Numbered from the stretch's first letter, positions 37,493-45,686 are shown. The stretch: DNA of 64,000 nucleotides from Bacillota bacterium (GCA_023381695.1 JAMCQP010000071.1:26244-90243); one strand, 5' to 3'. The notes: generated from the sequence alone by a model not told the origin. Numbers and translations: made by a program.

Positions 37493-38158
37493 GTGTTGCC
37501 GGGTAACGACAGCCTGAAGGTCGGGCAATCGGTGCAGGTTGAGGTCAGTCAAGGCGAATATGCCGGGCGCTACACCAGCCGGATTGAGGACGTAAGCCGG
37601 AGGTCGTTCTCTTTGGCTATTCCGACTAAAAAAGGGGATCTGATCTCCTTGCCCATGGCGACCCCCGTCACGGTCTCTTACGCCGTGGAAGATACGGTAA
37701 AAGGGGGAGTTATCCAGTTTGAGGCGCGGGTAATCGGGTTTGCCGAGGATCCGGTGCCATGCCTGATCCTCTCCCTCCCAAACAATGTGGAACGGATTCA
37801 GAAACGGCAGGATGTGCGGCTGGAGTGCCTCATGAGCTTGAAATATCGCATCCGCGGGATAACCGGGTCGCTTAGCGACTGGCGCAAAGCATATTGCAGC
37901 AACCTCAGCGGGGGCGGGTTGACTCTGGTGGACCATGAGGACTTGCCCAACGGCCTCCGGCTTGATGTCGAGCTGCCCCTTCCCAGGATCACCATCCGGG
38001 TCATCGGCGAAATAGTCCGGAAGATCGATTACAACAAGGATTCTTCCACTTTTAATTATGGGGTGCGATTTGCAGTCATCGATGAATTTACCAGGGACAG
38101 CATTATCAAATACATCTTTGAACGGCAGCGTGAGTTACGCCGCAAGGGAAGGTTGTAA
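37493..38158 (+). CDS. PilZ-domain flagellar brake protein (YcgR-like)
   Basis: 221 residues: an N-terminal YcgR-type domain (GQSVQVEVSQGEYAGRYTSR, about 1-95) and a C-terminal PilZ domain with the c-di-GMP motifs RQDVR and NLSGGG. Such proteins bind c-di-GMP and slow or bias the motor. GTG 37493 follows AAAGGAGGGGG (37479-37489). It replaces the cheB/cheA genes found at this place in B. subtilis. Confidence 0.88.
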   Translation: MLPGNDSLKVGQSVQVEVSQGEYAGRYTSRIEDVSRRSFSLAIPTKKGDLISLPMATPVTVSYAVEDTVKGGVIQFEARVIGFAEDPVPCLILSLPNNVERIQKRQDVRLECLMSLKYRIRGITGSLSDWRKAYCSNLSGGGLTLVDHEDLPNGLRLDVELPLPRITIRVIGEIVRKIDYNKDSSTFNYGVRFAVIDEFTRDSIIKYIFERQRELRRKGRL

Positions 38159-38223
38159 GGATGGGTGAGAGGGCGCATTTGACACGAGGTCAAGGCGCCG
38201 CGGAGCCCATGGATGGGTGAGAG
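38159..38223 (+). repeat. Short direct repeat and hairpin between the PilZ gene and cheW
   Basis: GGATGGGTGAGAG occurs at about 38159-38171 and again at about 38211-38223. Between them is a hairpin, GGCGC-at-TTGAC (38172-38183) against GTCAA-g-GCGCC (38189-38199). The duplication spans the junction where cheB and cheA stand in B. subtilis, so it may mark a deletion or rearrangement scar. Confidence 0.5.
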
Positions 38224-38247
38224 CGGCGAACAAGGAGGAGAGGACCA

Positions 38248-38748
38248 ATGGAAAAGAAAAGCATGGCCGATCTGTTGCAGCTGGTGGTCTTTCGTCTGGA
38301 AGCAGAAGAATTCGGGGTGGAGATCCTCAAGGCGCGGGGCATCCATAAGATTCCCAGGATTACTCCCGTACCCCAGGCTCCGGAATTTGTGGAAGGGGTC
38401 TTCAACCTGGCCGGGGAGATCATCCCTTTAGTGGATCTCCGCAAGCGGTTCGGGATGAATGTCCACGATTCCGATAACCAGAACCGCGTGGTGATTGTGG
38501 AGGTCGGCGACAAGAAGCTTGGCATGATCGTGGATGCCGTGGAAGAGACTCTATGGGTTCCGCTGGCGCAGATTGAACCGCCGCCGGCGGGGGTCGGCAA
38601 GATGAACACGGATTATATCCAGGGGATCTGCAAGGTGCAGGACCGGCTGATTGTTCTTCTCAACCTGGAGCAGTTGCTCACCACCAGGGAAGTGGCCGAA
38701 CTGGATTCGCTCGAAGAGGCGGCAGAAAACATGGCAGAGGTGGGATGA
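38248..38748 (+). CDS. cheW: Chemotaxis coupling protein CheW
   Basis: 166 residues with the CheW fold: LLQLVVFRLEAEEFGVEILK, VFNLAGEIIPLVDLRKRFGM, VVIVEVGDKKLGMIVDAVEE. It links receptors to CheA, but no cheA is in the window. AAGGAGGAGAGG precedes ATG 38248. Confidence 0.95.
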   Translation: MEKKSMADLLQLVVFRLEAEEFGVEILKARGIHKIPRITPVPQAPEFVEGVFNLAGEIIPLVDLRKRFGMNVHDSDNQNRVVIVEVGDKKLGMIVDAVEETLWVPLAQIEPPPAGVGKMNTDYIQGICKVQDRLIVLLNLEQLLTTREVAELDSLEEAAENMAEVG

Positions 38749-39392
38749 TCGCAATGGTGCAGGGGTATCAGCTGAATGACGTGGAGATGGATGTTTTAAA
38801 AGAAGTGGGGAACATCGGAGCAGGCAATGCAGCTACGGTCCTGTCCACCATGCTTGGGCAAAGAATCCAGATGACGGTTCCGTCCGTAAACCTCGTGCCG
38901 CTGACCCAGGTGCCGGAAGCGGTAGGTGGAGCGGAGTTGGAGATGGTGGGGGTTTGCCTGGGAGTCACCGGAGACGCCCCCGGAACAATCCTGTTCATGC
39001 TGCCGGTCTCGTCCGCGGCCATGCTGGTGGATAAACTCATGACGCGAGCGCCCGGGACCACGAAATCCTTTGGGGATATGGAACGTTCCGCCCTTGGAGA
39101 GATGACCAATATCTTGACGGGCGCTTACTTGCAGGCTCTTGGCGAGCTGGCGAATATCGTCTTGCACTCCACGGTTCCGGCGCTGGCAATTGATATGGCC
39201 GGGGCCATTTTGACCACGATTCTTGCCGAGGTGGGCCGTTTGGGAGACTACGCCTTCTTGATAGTCACGGATTTCCTCCTGGACGGCAATAAAGGGGTGA
39301 AGGGGCATTTCTTCCTGGTGCCGGATCCAGAAGCGCTGGTGACTATTTTAAGGGCACTGGGAGTGAAAGAATGGAACCAACGGGCGAAGTAA
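38745..39392 (+). CDS. cheC: CheY-P phosphatase CheC
   Basis: 215 residues with two active-site helices: DVLKEVGN (E20, N23) and SALGEMTN, each with a Pro 23 residues after the Asn, so both sites look intact. CheC dephosphorylates CheY-P and binds CheD in adaptation. It starts within the cheW stop (ATGA); ATG 38754 is an alternative. Confidence 0.94.
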   Translation: MIAMVQGYQLNDVEMDVLKEVGNIGAGNAATVLSTMLGQRIQMTVPSVNLVPLTQVPEAVGGAELEMVGVCLGVTGDAPGTILFMLPVSSAAMLVDKLMTRAPGTTKSFGDMERSALGEMTNILTGAYLQALGELANIVLHSTVPALAIDMAGAILTTILAEVGRLGDYAFLIVTDFLLDGNKGVKGHFFLVPDPEALVTILRALGVKEWNQRAK

Positions 39393-39865
39393 TCAGAGTC
39401 GGCATGGCCGAATCGGCCGTTTGCCGTGCGCCCGGGACCTTGATTACTTCAGGGCTTGGTTCATGCGTCGGGGTGAGCTTTTACGATCCCGTGGCACGGG
39501 TGGGGGGAATGGCCCACATCATGCTACCGGACAGCTCCCAGGGCCGTTTTACAGATAACAAGGCCAAGTTTGCTGATACCTCGATCCCTGATCTTCTGGC
39601 TTCCCTGGAGAAGCTGGGAGCGTGGCAAGAACGCCTGGTGGTCAAGATGGCCGGTGGTGCACAGATGTTCAATTTTGGAAGCAAGGATGATCGCTTTGCC
39701 ATCGGGCGCCGCAATGCCGAGGCGGTAAAGCGGGCTTTGGATGAGAGGGGAATCCGCATCTCCGGCGAGGATGTGGGTGGTACCTATGGGCGTACCATGA
39801 TTCTCTTCGCGGAGAGCGGGAGGGTCGTAATCAAGGCCATAGATAAGGCGGAAAGAGAAATCTAG
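39371..39865 (+). CDS. cheD: Receptor glutamine deamidase CheD
   Basis: 164 residues. Catalytic Cys32 in TSGLGSCVGV and His49 in GGMAHIMLP, with the usual AGGAQMF and GGTYGRT segments. It deamidates chemoreceptors and is controlled by CheC, whose gene it overlaps by 22 bases. Confidence 0.95.
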   Translation: MEPTGEVIRVGMAESAVCRAPGTLITSGLGSCVGVSFYDPVARVGGMAHIMLPDSSQGRFTDNKAKFADTSIPDLLASLEKLGAWQERLVVKMAGGAQMFNFGSKDDRFAIGRRNAEAVKRALDERGIRISGEDVGGTYGRTMILFAESGRVVIKAIDKAEREI

Positions 39866-39883
39866 GATGGGAGGCAGGCGGTA

Positions 39884-40741
39884 GTGGCGATGGTTGCGGT
39901 CAATCGGCAAAACAACCCTGAGATCCCCGACGACGCAAAACCAAATGCGCCAGGCGAGCAAAATGGGCAAATTGAGCATGCCGACCAGTGGCGGGCTTTC
40001 AAGGAAAAGGGCGACAAGAAAGCACGCGAAGAGTTGATTCTCTGGTATGCTCCCCTGGTAAAATACATTGCCGGTCGGGTAGCCATCGGTTTGCCGCCGA
40101 CGGTGGAGTATGACGACCTGATCAGCTACGGGATCTTTGGACTGATCGACGCGGTGGAAAAATTCGATCCCAACCGGGGAGTGAAGTTTGAAACTTACGC
40201 GATCTCCAGGATCCGGGGGGCGGTAATCGATGGGCTCAGGGCGGTGGACTGGGTCCCCCGTTCGGTGCGGCAAAAAGCCAGGGAATTTGAAGCCGTTTGC
40301 CAGCGGGTGGAAAGCGAACTCGGCCGCTCGGCCTCCGATGAAGAGCTTTCGCGGGCCATGAACCTGGCGCTGGATGATTACCAGCAGATGCTGGCGGAGG
40401 TGAGTTGCACAACCCTCACTTCCCTTGATGAATTGTGGAAGGCCGACGGCAACGTGGAAGAGAACATCCGGGTGATGGAGACCATTGCCGATGCTTCCAG
40501 CGTCGATCCGGTGGCCTCCGTGGAGTTCGAGGAGATGAAACGCATTCTGGCGGAAGCCATCGACCGGCTTTCGGAACGCGAGCGGCTGGTGATTGCGCTG
40601 TATTATTACGAAGGTCTGACGTTGAAGGAGATTGGCAAGGTCCTGGAAGTGACCGAGGCGAGGGTCTCCCAGATTCACAGCAAGGCCATCTTGCGCTTGC
40701 GTGGCCGGCTGAGCCGTTTCAAGCAGAGCCTGCAGGGGTAG
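39884..40741 (+). CDS. sigD: Sigma factor SigD / FliA (sigma-28)
   Basis: 285 residues with sigma-70 regions 2 (YDDLISYGIFGLIDAVEKFD, FETYAISRIRGAVIDGLR), 3 and 4 (LSERERLVIALYYYEGLTLK, EIGKVLEVTEARVSQIHSKA). It directs late flagellar and chemotaxis genes, and probably this operon itself through the promoter at 13933-13959. GTG 39884 is 9 bases after GGGAGG. No flgM is seen in the window. Confidence 0.95.
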   Translation: MAMVAVNRQNNPEIPDDAKPNAPGEQNGQIEHADQWRAFKEKGDKKAREELILWYAPLVKYIAGRVAIGLPPTVEYDDLISYGIFGLIDAVEKFDPNRGVKFETYAISRIRGAVIDGLRAVDWVPRSVRQKAREFEAVCQRVESELGRSASDEELSRAMNLALDDYQQMLAEVSCTTLTSLDELWKADGNVEENIRVMETIADASSVDPVASVEFEEMKRILAEAIDRLSERERLVIALYYYEGLTLKEIGKVLEVTEARVSQIHSKAILRLRGRLSRFKQSLQG

Positions 40742-40820
40742 ATGAAAGATCGGTCGTGTGATCCAGCTTACAAAACCGGTGGTTCAAAAAACCGATAACC
40801 ATAACGAAAGGAGGATGGAT

Positions 40821-42521
40821 ATGTTCAAAACTGGCAAGCCTGAGAAGCCGGGCAACGAGCCCGTAGACATTGCGGCCAAGGCGGCCAAGGCGCTGGAGAT
40901 GGTGGCTGCCAGGGGGGACAGCGAGGATGGCAAAGTCCGGGTCAACGTCCGCGAAGGCGGCATCTATGTGACGGTCTACCCGGCGCGGGGATCCGGCCGG
41001 GACGTGGACAGCGCGATGGTCTACAACGCCTTGCGGGAAAAAGAGATCGTGGATATTAACGTGGCGGCTCTGACGGAGGCGGTGATCGGCAAAGAGGCAA
41101 AACCGGTGCGGATCGCTGATCGCAAGCCGTTACTTGACCGCGACGGCCAGGTCAAGGTGGTCATCTCCGAAGACGGGATGGAGGCTTCGGTGGAGATACT
41201 TCCCCCTCTGGGCGGTAAGCCGTTTCCGGCGGAACAGGTCAAGGAGGCTCTGGCCAAGGCCGGGGTCGTGGAAGGGATCATGGAAGACCAGATTGAAGCC
41301 GCCGTCAAACAGCAGAACAAGCATATGAAGATCGTGGTGGCCAGGGGGAGCGCTGCGGTGGACGGCAGCGACGCCTTCATCGAATACAAATTTGCGCGGA
41401 ACAGCGAAAAGGTCACGCCGGTGGAACTGGAAGACGGCCGGGTGGACTGGCACAATTTGCAGTTGGTGGAAAATGTCCAGCCCGGGCAGGTTCTGGCGGT
41501 GCGGGTGCCGCCGACCCGGGGCAAGCTGGGCAAAACGGTCACCGGCAAGATCCTGGTCCCCAAGCCCGGCAAGGATGTGCGCCTGCCGAAGGGCAAGAAC
41601 GCGGAGGTTTCCCAGGACGGGCTCACCCTGATCGCCCTGATTGCGGGGCAGGTGGTCTCCGCCAACGGGCGGATCAACGTCTATGCGATTCACGAGGTCA
41701 AGGGCGACGTGGATTTCAGTACGGGGAACATCGATTTTGTCGGTAATGTGGTGGTTCGGGGCAATGTGCTGAGCGGATTTACGGTACGGGCCGCCGGCAG
41801 CGTGGAGGTCCGGGGCTCGGTGGACGGCGCGAGCATCATCGCCGGCGGTGATGTGGTAATCCTCCGGGGGATCCAGGGGAAGGATCGGGGGCAACTGATT
41901 GCTGGAAACAATGTCTACGCGCGGTTTTTGGAACACGCCAAAGTGGAAGCCGTCGGGGAGGTAGTGGTGACCGAGGCCATCATGCATTGCGACGTGAATG
42001 CGGGAAAGAAGATTGAGGTGAACGGCAAGAAGGGCCTGATCGTCGGAGGGCTTCTCCGAGCCGGTGAACTGGTGTCCGCCAAGGTAATCGGCGCCAAGCT
42101 GGGTACCCGCACCGAAATTGAGGTGGGAGTCATTCCGGAAATTCGTAAAGAACTTACCAGGCTTACCCAGGAAATGGGAGAGAAAGAGCGAAATCTTATA
42201 CAGGTGGAAAAGGCTTTCAAGATGCTCTCCGGGGCCGTGGAACAGGGGCGGCAACTGGCGGAAAAGGAGAAGGATCTGCTTCTGAAGCTCTCCGAGACCT
42301 ACGAGCAATTGCAGGAGGAGACCAATATGCTCCGGGAACGGTTGTCGCAGACCGAAAAGATGCTGGAAAACGCCACGCGTGGCCAGGTGAGGGCGACTCT
42401 GACCGTGCATCCCGGCACGAAGATCACCATTGGGAATGCGACGGTTTTGATTCGCGATGAACTGGCAAAGGTGTTGTTCTATCTCCAGGATGGCGAGATC
42501 CGTCAGGGAACGGTTTACTAA
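40821..42521 (+). CDS. FapA (DUF342) family protein
   Basis: 566 residues. N-terminal variable domain, a beta-helix-like middle rich in Gly/Val repeats (GDVDFSTGNIDFVGNVVVRG, VRAAGSVEVRGSVDGASIIA), and a C-terminal coiled coil (about 455-530) followed by a small beta domain. DUF342/FapA proteins are often near flagellar or envelope genes; roles in polar localisation or cell-surface assembly have been suggested. ATG 40821 is 6 bases after AAAGGAGG; ATG 40815 is too close to the site. Confidence 0.8.
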   Translation: MFKTGKPEKPGNEPVDIAAKAAKALEMVAARGDSEDGKVRVNVREGGIYVTVYPARGSGRDVDSAMVYNALREKEIVDINVAALTEAVIGKEAKPVRIADRKPLLDRDGQVKVVISEDGMEASVEILPPLGGKPFPAEQVKEALAKAGVVEGIMEDQIEAAVKQQNKHMKIVVARGSAAVDGSDAFIEYKFARNSEKVTPVELEDGRVDWHNLQLVENVQPGQVLAVRVPPTRGKLGKTVTGKILVPKPGKDVRLPKGKNAEVSQDGLTLIALIAGQVVSANGRINVYAIHEVKGDVDFSTGNIDFVGNVVVRGNVLSGFTVRAAGSVEVRGSVDGASIIAGGDVVILRGIQGKDRGQLIAGNNVYARFLEHAKVEAVGEVVVTEAIMHCDVNAGKKIEVNGKKGLIVGGLLRAGELVSAKVIGAKLGTRTEIEVGVIPEIRKELTRLTQEMGEKERNLIQVEKAFKMLSGAVEQGRQLAEKEKDLLLKLSETYEQLQEETNMLRERLSQTEKMLENATRGQVRATLTVHPGTKITIGNATVLIRDELAKVLFYLQDGEIRQGTVY

Positions 42522-42553
42522 ACCCGGAAGAGCCGACCGGAGGTGAGGGCGCG

Positions 42554-42913
42554 ATGTCTATCAAACCTGTGGATTTCCCGGTGATCGTGCAACGGGCCAC
42601 AGATGTGGACAAGGTGCAGCAAATCCGTGAGCATTCTGGGCAAACGGCTCAGCAGCAATTTGCCGCGCAGGTGCAGGCCGAGATGGTTAAGCAGCACAGC
42701 CAGGTTCAAAACATGCAAAAGACCGAGCATGGAAAGGTGACCAAGGAAAAGGAGAAGCGCCAGCGCAAGGAAGAGGAGAAGCCGGGAAAACAGCCGGATA
42801 AGCAGCCCGATAAGGCCGTGCGGGGCGACGGCGCCCCCGGATCCGCCGCGGACCAAAAAGGCGGCGCCGGCAAGGATGAGGGGCCGGGAAGCCACCTGGA
42901 TATCCGTCTTTAA
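42554..42913 (+). CDS. Small charged protein of the motility operon, unknown
   Basis: 119 residues, soluble. The first 50 residues (KPVDFPVIVQRATDVDKVQQ) are helix-prone and Gln-rich; the rest is strongly charged (Lys/Glu) and then Gly/Pro/Asp-rich, so probably disordered. ATG 42554 has GGAGGTGAGG upstream. Similar small proteins sit between sigD and swrB-like genes in Clostridia; I cannot assign a function. Confidence 0.75.
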   Translation: MSIKPVDFPVIVQRATDVDKVQQIREHSGQTAQQQFAAQVQAEMVKQHSQVQNMQKTEHGKVTKEKEKRQRKEEEKPGKQPDKQPDKAVRGDGAPGSAADQKGGAGKDEGPGSHLDIRL

Positions 42914-42949
42914 TTGACCTTGTTTAATTGAGTTGAGGGGGTGGGGTTC

Positions 42950-43393
42950 TTGCAGATGTTTTTATTCGCGGCAGGGGTCGGGATAATCCTGGTGGCCCTG
43001 ATCCTCAATGGCCGTGAGCGGCAGAGCTATGCGGAGTTTCAGGATCGGGCTCTGCAGCGGGAAGGCGTGACGAATTTGGCGGATCTCTCGCTGGTGATGG
43101 CGGATCTGACGGCGCAGCTCACTGAGACCGCCGATAAGATCACGAGCGACCTGGACAAAAGAGCCGGCGAGTTGAGAGAGCTTATCGAATCCGCCAGGCA
43201 ACTGGCGTCGAGTACCATCCCAAGCGGGGCTGCCACCGCCGAAATCACAGCCAGTCCGGTTTCCGACAAGGAACGCGCGGTTCGGCGGCTTGCCGAGCAG
43301 GGCGCGGATGTTCTCACCATTGCCCGCCAGTTGAATATCGGCAAGGGCGAGGTGCAACTCATTCTGGATCTCATGAAGACCAAGGCGAGGTGA
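42950..43393 (+). CDS. SwrB-like (YlxL, DUF6115-type) protein
   Basis: 147 residues: an N-terminal membrane helix (MFLFAAGVGIILVALIL), a coiled coil (about 40-90), and a C-terminal helix-turn-helix-like segment (KERAVRRLAEQGADVLTIAR, QLNIGKGEVQLIL). This is the layout and place of B. subtilis SwrB, an activator of flagellar export encoded just after sigD. TTG 42950 is 8 bases after GAGGGGG; ATG 42956 is an alternative. Confidence 0.75.
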   Translation: MQMFLFAAGVGIILVALILNGRERQSYAEFQDRALQREGVTNLADLSLVMADLTAQLTETADKITSDLDKRAGELRELIESARQLASSTIPSGAATAEITASPVSDKERAVRRLAEQGADVLTIARQLNIGKGEVQLILDLMKTKAR

Positions 43394-43398
43394 GGGCC

Positions 43399-43896
43399 GT
43401 GGGCCGGTTGATCGGTAAAGATATTCTGCTGGGCGTTGGAATCGGTGTGGTAATTTCCGCGATCGCCGTCGGTTTTTTTGGCAATGGTAGCGCCCGGATC
43501 TCCCAGGCGGAGATTATCGAAAAGGCCAGGGAGATCGGGATGAGGTTCCCCGGGGAAGCCGGGACGGCCAAAGCAGATACGGGGATCGCCAGGACAGACG
43601 TCGGGACGGGGGAAAATGGTGCTGGCACCGCCAGTGCAAACTCGGTAGAAGATCCATCCAGACCAGCAATTGGGCGGAAGATGGTCACCTTGATTGAAGG
43701 GTTGACCGCCGCGCAGATTGCCCGGATGCTTCATACCCATGGAGCCATTGGCAATGAAGAAGAATTTTTGGCCGAGGCGGAACGGCGTGGGTTTACCAGG
43801 CAACTGATTGCGGGAAACTATTGGTTCAGGCAGAATGAGTCGGTGGAAGTGGTGGTGGATCGCTTGATCCGCGGGGATTTGCGCGGAGGTGAATAA
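43399..43896 (+). CDS. Short membrane protein with MltG/YceG N-terminal-like domain
   Basis: 165 residues: a membrane helix (about 8-27), a low-complexity Gly/Ala/Thr linker, and a domain resembling the LysM-like entry domain of endolytic transglycosylase MltG (VTLIEGLTAAQIARMLHTHG, AIGNEEEFLAEAERRGFTRQ, LIAGNYWFRQNESVEVVVDR). The catalytic YceG domain is absent, so it cannot be a full MltG. GTG 43399 follows GAGGTGAGGG. Last gene of the motility operon, ending 10 bases from the convergent HEPN gene. Confidence 0.7.
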   Translation: MGRLIGKDILLGVGIGVVISAIAVGFFGNGSARISQAEIIEKAREIGMRFPGEAGTAKADTGIARTDVGTGENGAGTASANSVEDPSRPAIGRKMVTLIEGLTAAQIARMLHTHGAIGNEEEFLAEAERRGFTRQLIAGNYWFRQNESVEVVVDRLIRGDLRGGE

Positions 43897-43906
43897 CCTA
43901 AGACGG

Positions 43907-44317
43907 TCAGTTTATTCCTTCTTTACGAAGGTAAGTGTGTACCGATCCAAGGAACTTCTCTGCATTTTTTATGGCCTCAAGACCGTCTTCCTGGCCAATT
44001 TCGGCCAATTCTTCGTAATCACCCTGCTGCCGGAGCTCAAAAGCACGATGAAGCGATCTGCTCAGCTCTTTCGGCAGCAAACCTGTCTTAACAAAATACT
44101 GGTCGAATAGGGCAATAGCTCCGCTATGCTTGGATGTGCCTTTCCCGATAACCAGTAAGAGAGCTAGAACCGCATAAAACATCGCGTAGTATGAACGGTT
44201 CGCTATGCTTCGAGGGCTACCTTGGTGCTTGACAAGTTTCTTAGCGTCTTCTAAGGCTTCTTGTGCTTGTTTAAGTCGGTAAGTAATCAGCGCTTTTCTG
44301 TCTTCGTCCGAATTCAT
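43907..44317 (-). CDS. HEPN-domain protein (toxin-like partner of MNT)
   Basis: 136 residues, all-helical. NRSYYAMFYAVLALL and RAFELRQQGDY are typical of the PF05168-type HEPN family paired with nucleotidyltransferases. I do not see the RX4-6H RNase motif of HepT-type toxins, so RNase activity is uncertain. It starts within the stop of the MNT gene (ATGA). Base composition and strand differ from the flanking operons, suggesting insertion. Confidence 0.88.
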   Translation of the reverse strand: MNSDEDRKALITYRLKQAQEALEDAKKLVKHQGSPRSIANRSYYAMFYAVLALLLVIGKGTSKHSGAIALFDQYFVKTGLLPKELSRSLHRAFELRQQGDYEELAEIGQEDGLEAIKNAEKFLGSVHTYLRKEGIN

Positions 44318-44637
44318 ATTGGAATCCCCTCCTTTTTTATAGTTTTGTATAGCGGCGAGGCTGAGAGCGGCCCTTTTTCGATAGCCTCGCGCGAGAAGAC
44401 GACTGGCGATACCAAAACATCATTCTCAAAACCTACTTCCCAAACGATGTCACTAATCAGGCGTCGTTCCTGGCGCGTTAACGATCCGGTCTCGATGTAG
44501 ATATCCAGGTCTGACTCAGGAGTAGCGTCACCGCGCGCTCGTGACCCAAACAACCTCAAATCAAAAAGAGGAATGTGTCCGGTGAGCCTCTCCTTGACTT
44601 GATTGGCAATATTTATCCATCTATCCGTTTCAGGCAT
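44314..44637 (-). CDS. MNT-type minimal nucleotidyltransferase (antitoxin-like)
   Basis: 107 residues. The motif GSRARGDATPESDLD fits GSX10DXD of minimal nucleotidyltransferases (G31, S32, D43, D45), which in MntA antitoxins AMPylate the HEPN partner. ATG 44637 follows AGGTGGCAGGAA; a longer frame upstream would cross its own promoter. First gene of a two-gene operon with the HEPN protein. Confidence 0.88.
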   Translation of the reverse strand: MPETDRWINIANQVKERLTGHIPLFDLRLFGSRARGDATPESDLDIYIETGSLTRQERRLISDIVWEVGFENDVLVSPVVFSREAIEKGPLSASPLYKTIKKEGIPI

Positions 44638-44662
44638 TTCCTGCCACCTCGCTCCTACCGTA

Positions 44663-44691
44663 ATTATATCCTGAGCTCCTTGAGGACGCAA
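44663..44691 (-). promoter_or_regulatory. Promoter of the MNT-HEPN operon
   Basis: On the minus strand: TTGCGT (44691-44686), 17 bases, TATAAT (44668-44663), about 25 bases before the MNT start. Near-consensus sigma-A promoter. Its -35 is only 6 bases from the -35 of the rpsB promoter on the other strand. Confidence 0.75.
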
Positions 44692-44697
44692 TATGTA

Positions 44698-44726
44698 TTG
44701 ATAAACCCTTGCGGCTGTGATATACT
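44698..44726 (+). promoter_or_regulatory. Promoter of rpsB-tsf
   Basis: TTGATA (44698-44703), exactly 17 bases, TATACT (44721-44726), with an extended -10 TGTGATATACT. Strong sigma-A type, as expected for a ribosomal protein operon. Confidence 0.85.
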
Positions 44727-44732
44727 ACTCCA

Positions 44733-44878
44733 GTGTGACTATTACACACGCCTTGGGATGTGCGCCGGGGTGCCTGGCGGCATGAATCGGGCCCGCGGTT
44801 TTGACGCGACCGAGGGTCTTCCAGGTCGGGCGCACGTATGACGAAGGCGGAGGAAAAACCAGAGAGGAGGTGACTGGT
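44733..44878 (+). promoter_or_regulatory. Structured 5' leader of rpsB
   Basis: About 145 bases of untranslated leader. GTGCGCC (44760-44766) can pair with GGCGCAC (44829-44835), closing a multi-branch region with further GC-rich inner pairs. A 19-codon frame (ATG 44782) lies within. Autogenous control by S2 is plausible by analogy with other r-protein leaders; no named RNA family is recognised. Confidence 0.45.
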
Positions 44879-45640
44879 ATGGCCGTGATTTCTATGAAGC
44901 AGCTGCTGGAAGCAGGTGTGCATTTCGGCCACCAGACGCGTCGTTGGAATCCAAAGATGAAGGAGTACATCTTTACCGAGCGCAACGGCATCTACATCAT
45001 TGATCTGCAAAAAACCGTGCGCAAGGTGGAAGAAGCCTACAACTTCGTCAAGGATGTGGTCGCAAACGGAGGCTCGATCCTCTTCGTGGGCACCAAAAAG
45101 CAGGCCCAGGAAGCCGTCAAGGAGGAAGCCGAACGGTGCGGCCAGTTTTTTGTGAATGAGCGCTGGCTGGGCGGCATGCTGACCAACTATCAGACCATCA
45201 AGCAGCGGATCAACCGGCTCAGGGAACTGGAACGAATGGAGCAGGACGGCTCTTTCGAGGTTTTGCCCAAGAAAGAGGTTATGGCTCTCAAGGGCGAAAT
45301 GGAGAAGCTGGAACGGTTCCTGGGCGGTATCCGGGAGATGAAGGGACTGCCCGGCGCGATCTTTGTGATCGACCCGCGCAAGGAGCGGATTGCGGTGGCC
45401 GAAGCCCGCAAGCTCGGGATTCCGCTTGTCGGCCTGGTGGACACCAACTGCGATCCGGACGAGATCGATTATGTCATTCCGGGGAACGACGATGCCATCA
45501 GGGCGGTGAAGCTTCTCACCAACAAGATGGCGGATGCGGTTCTGGAGGCGCGCGAGGGCCAGCAAGGCGCGGAAGAGGCTCCCACCCAGGCGGAGACCGC
45601 CAAGGTTGAGGAGGCCAATGAGGCGGAGGTTACCGCCTGA
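44879..45640 (+). CDS. rpsB: Ribosomal protein S2
   Basis: 253 residues. [47 protein letters not shown] and [15 protein letters not shown] are S2 signatures. The acidic tail ([20 protein letters not shown]) is somewhat long. ATG 44879 follows AGAGAGGAGGTGA. Binds 16S rRNA late in 30S assembly. Confidence 0.98.
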   Translation: MAVISMKQLLEAGVHFGHQTRRWNPKMKEYIFTERNGIYIIDLQKTVRKVEEAYNFVKDVVANGGSILFVGTKKQAQEAVKEEAERCGQFFVNERWLGGMLTNYQTIKQRINRLRELERMEQDGSFEVLPKKEVMALKGEMEKLERFLGGIREMKGLPGAIFVIDPRKERIAVAEARKLGIPLVGLVDTNCDPDEIDYVIPGNDDAIRAVKLLTNKMADAVLEAREGQQGAEEAPTQAETAKVEEANEAEVTA

Positions 45641-45686
45641 ATATTGCATGGCGGCCCAAAATATTGTATAGCTTCGCAGTAGCAGT

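Noticed and set aside
44782..44841. 19-codon upstream frame in the rpsB leader
   Set aside because: No good ribosome site and it lies within the predicted stem; mentioned only as part of the leader.
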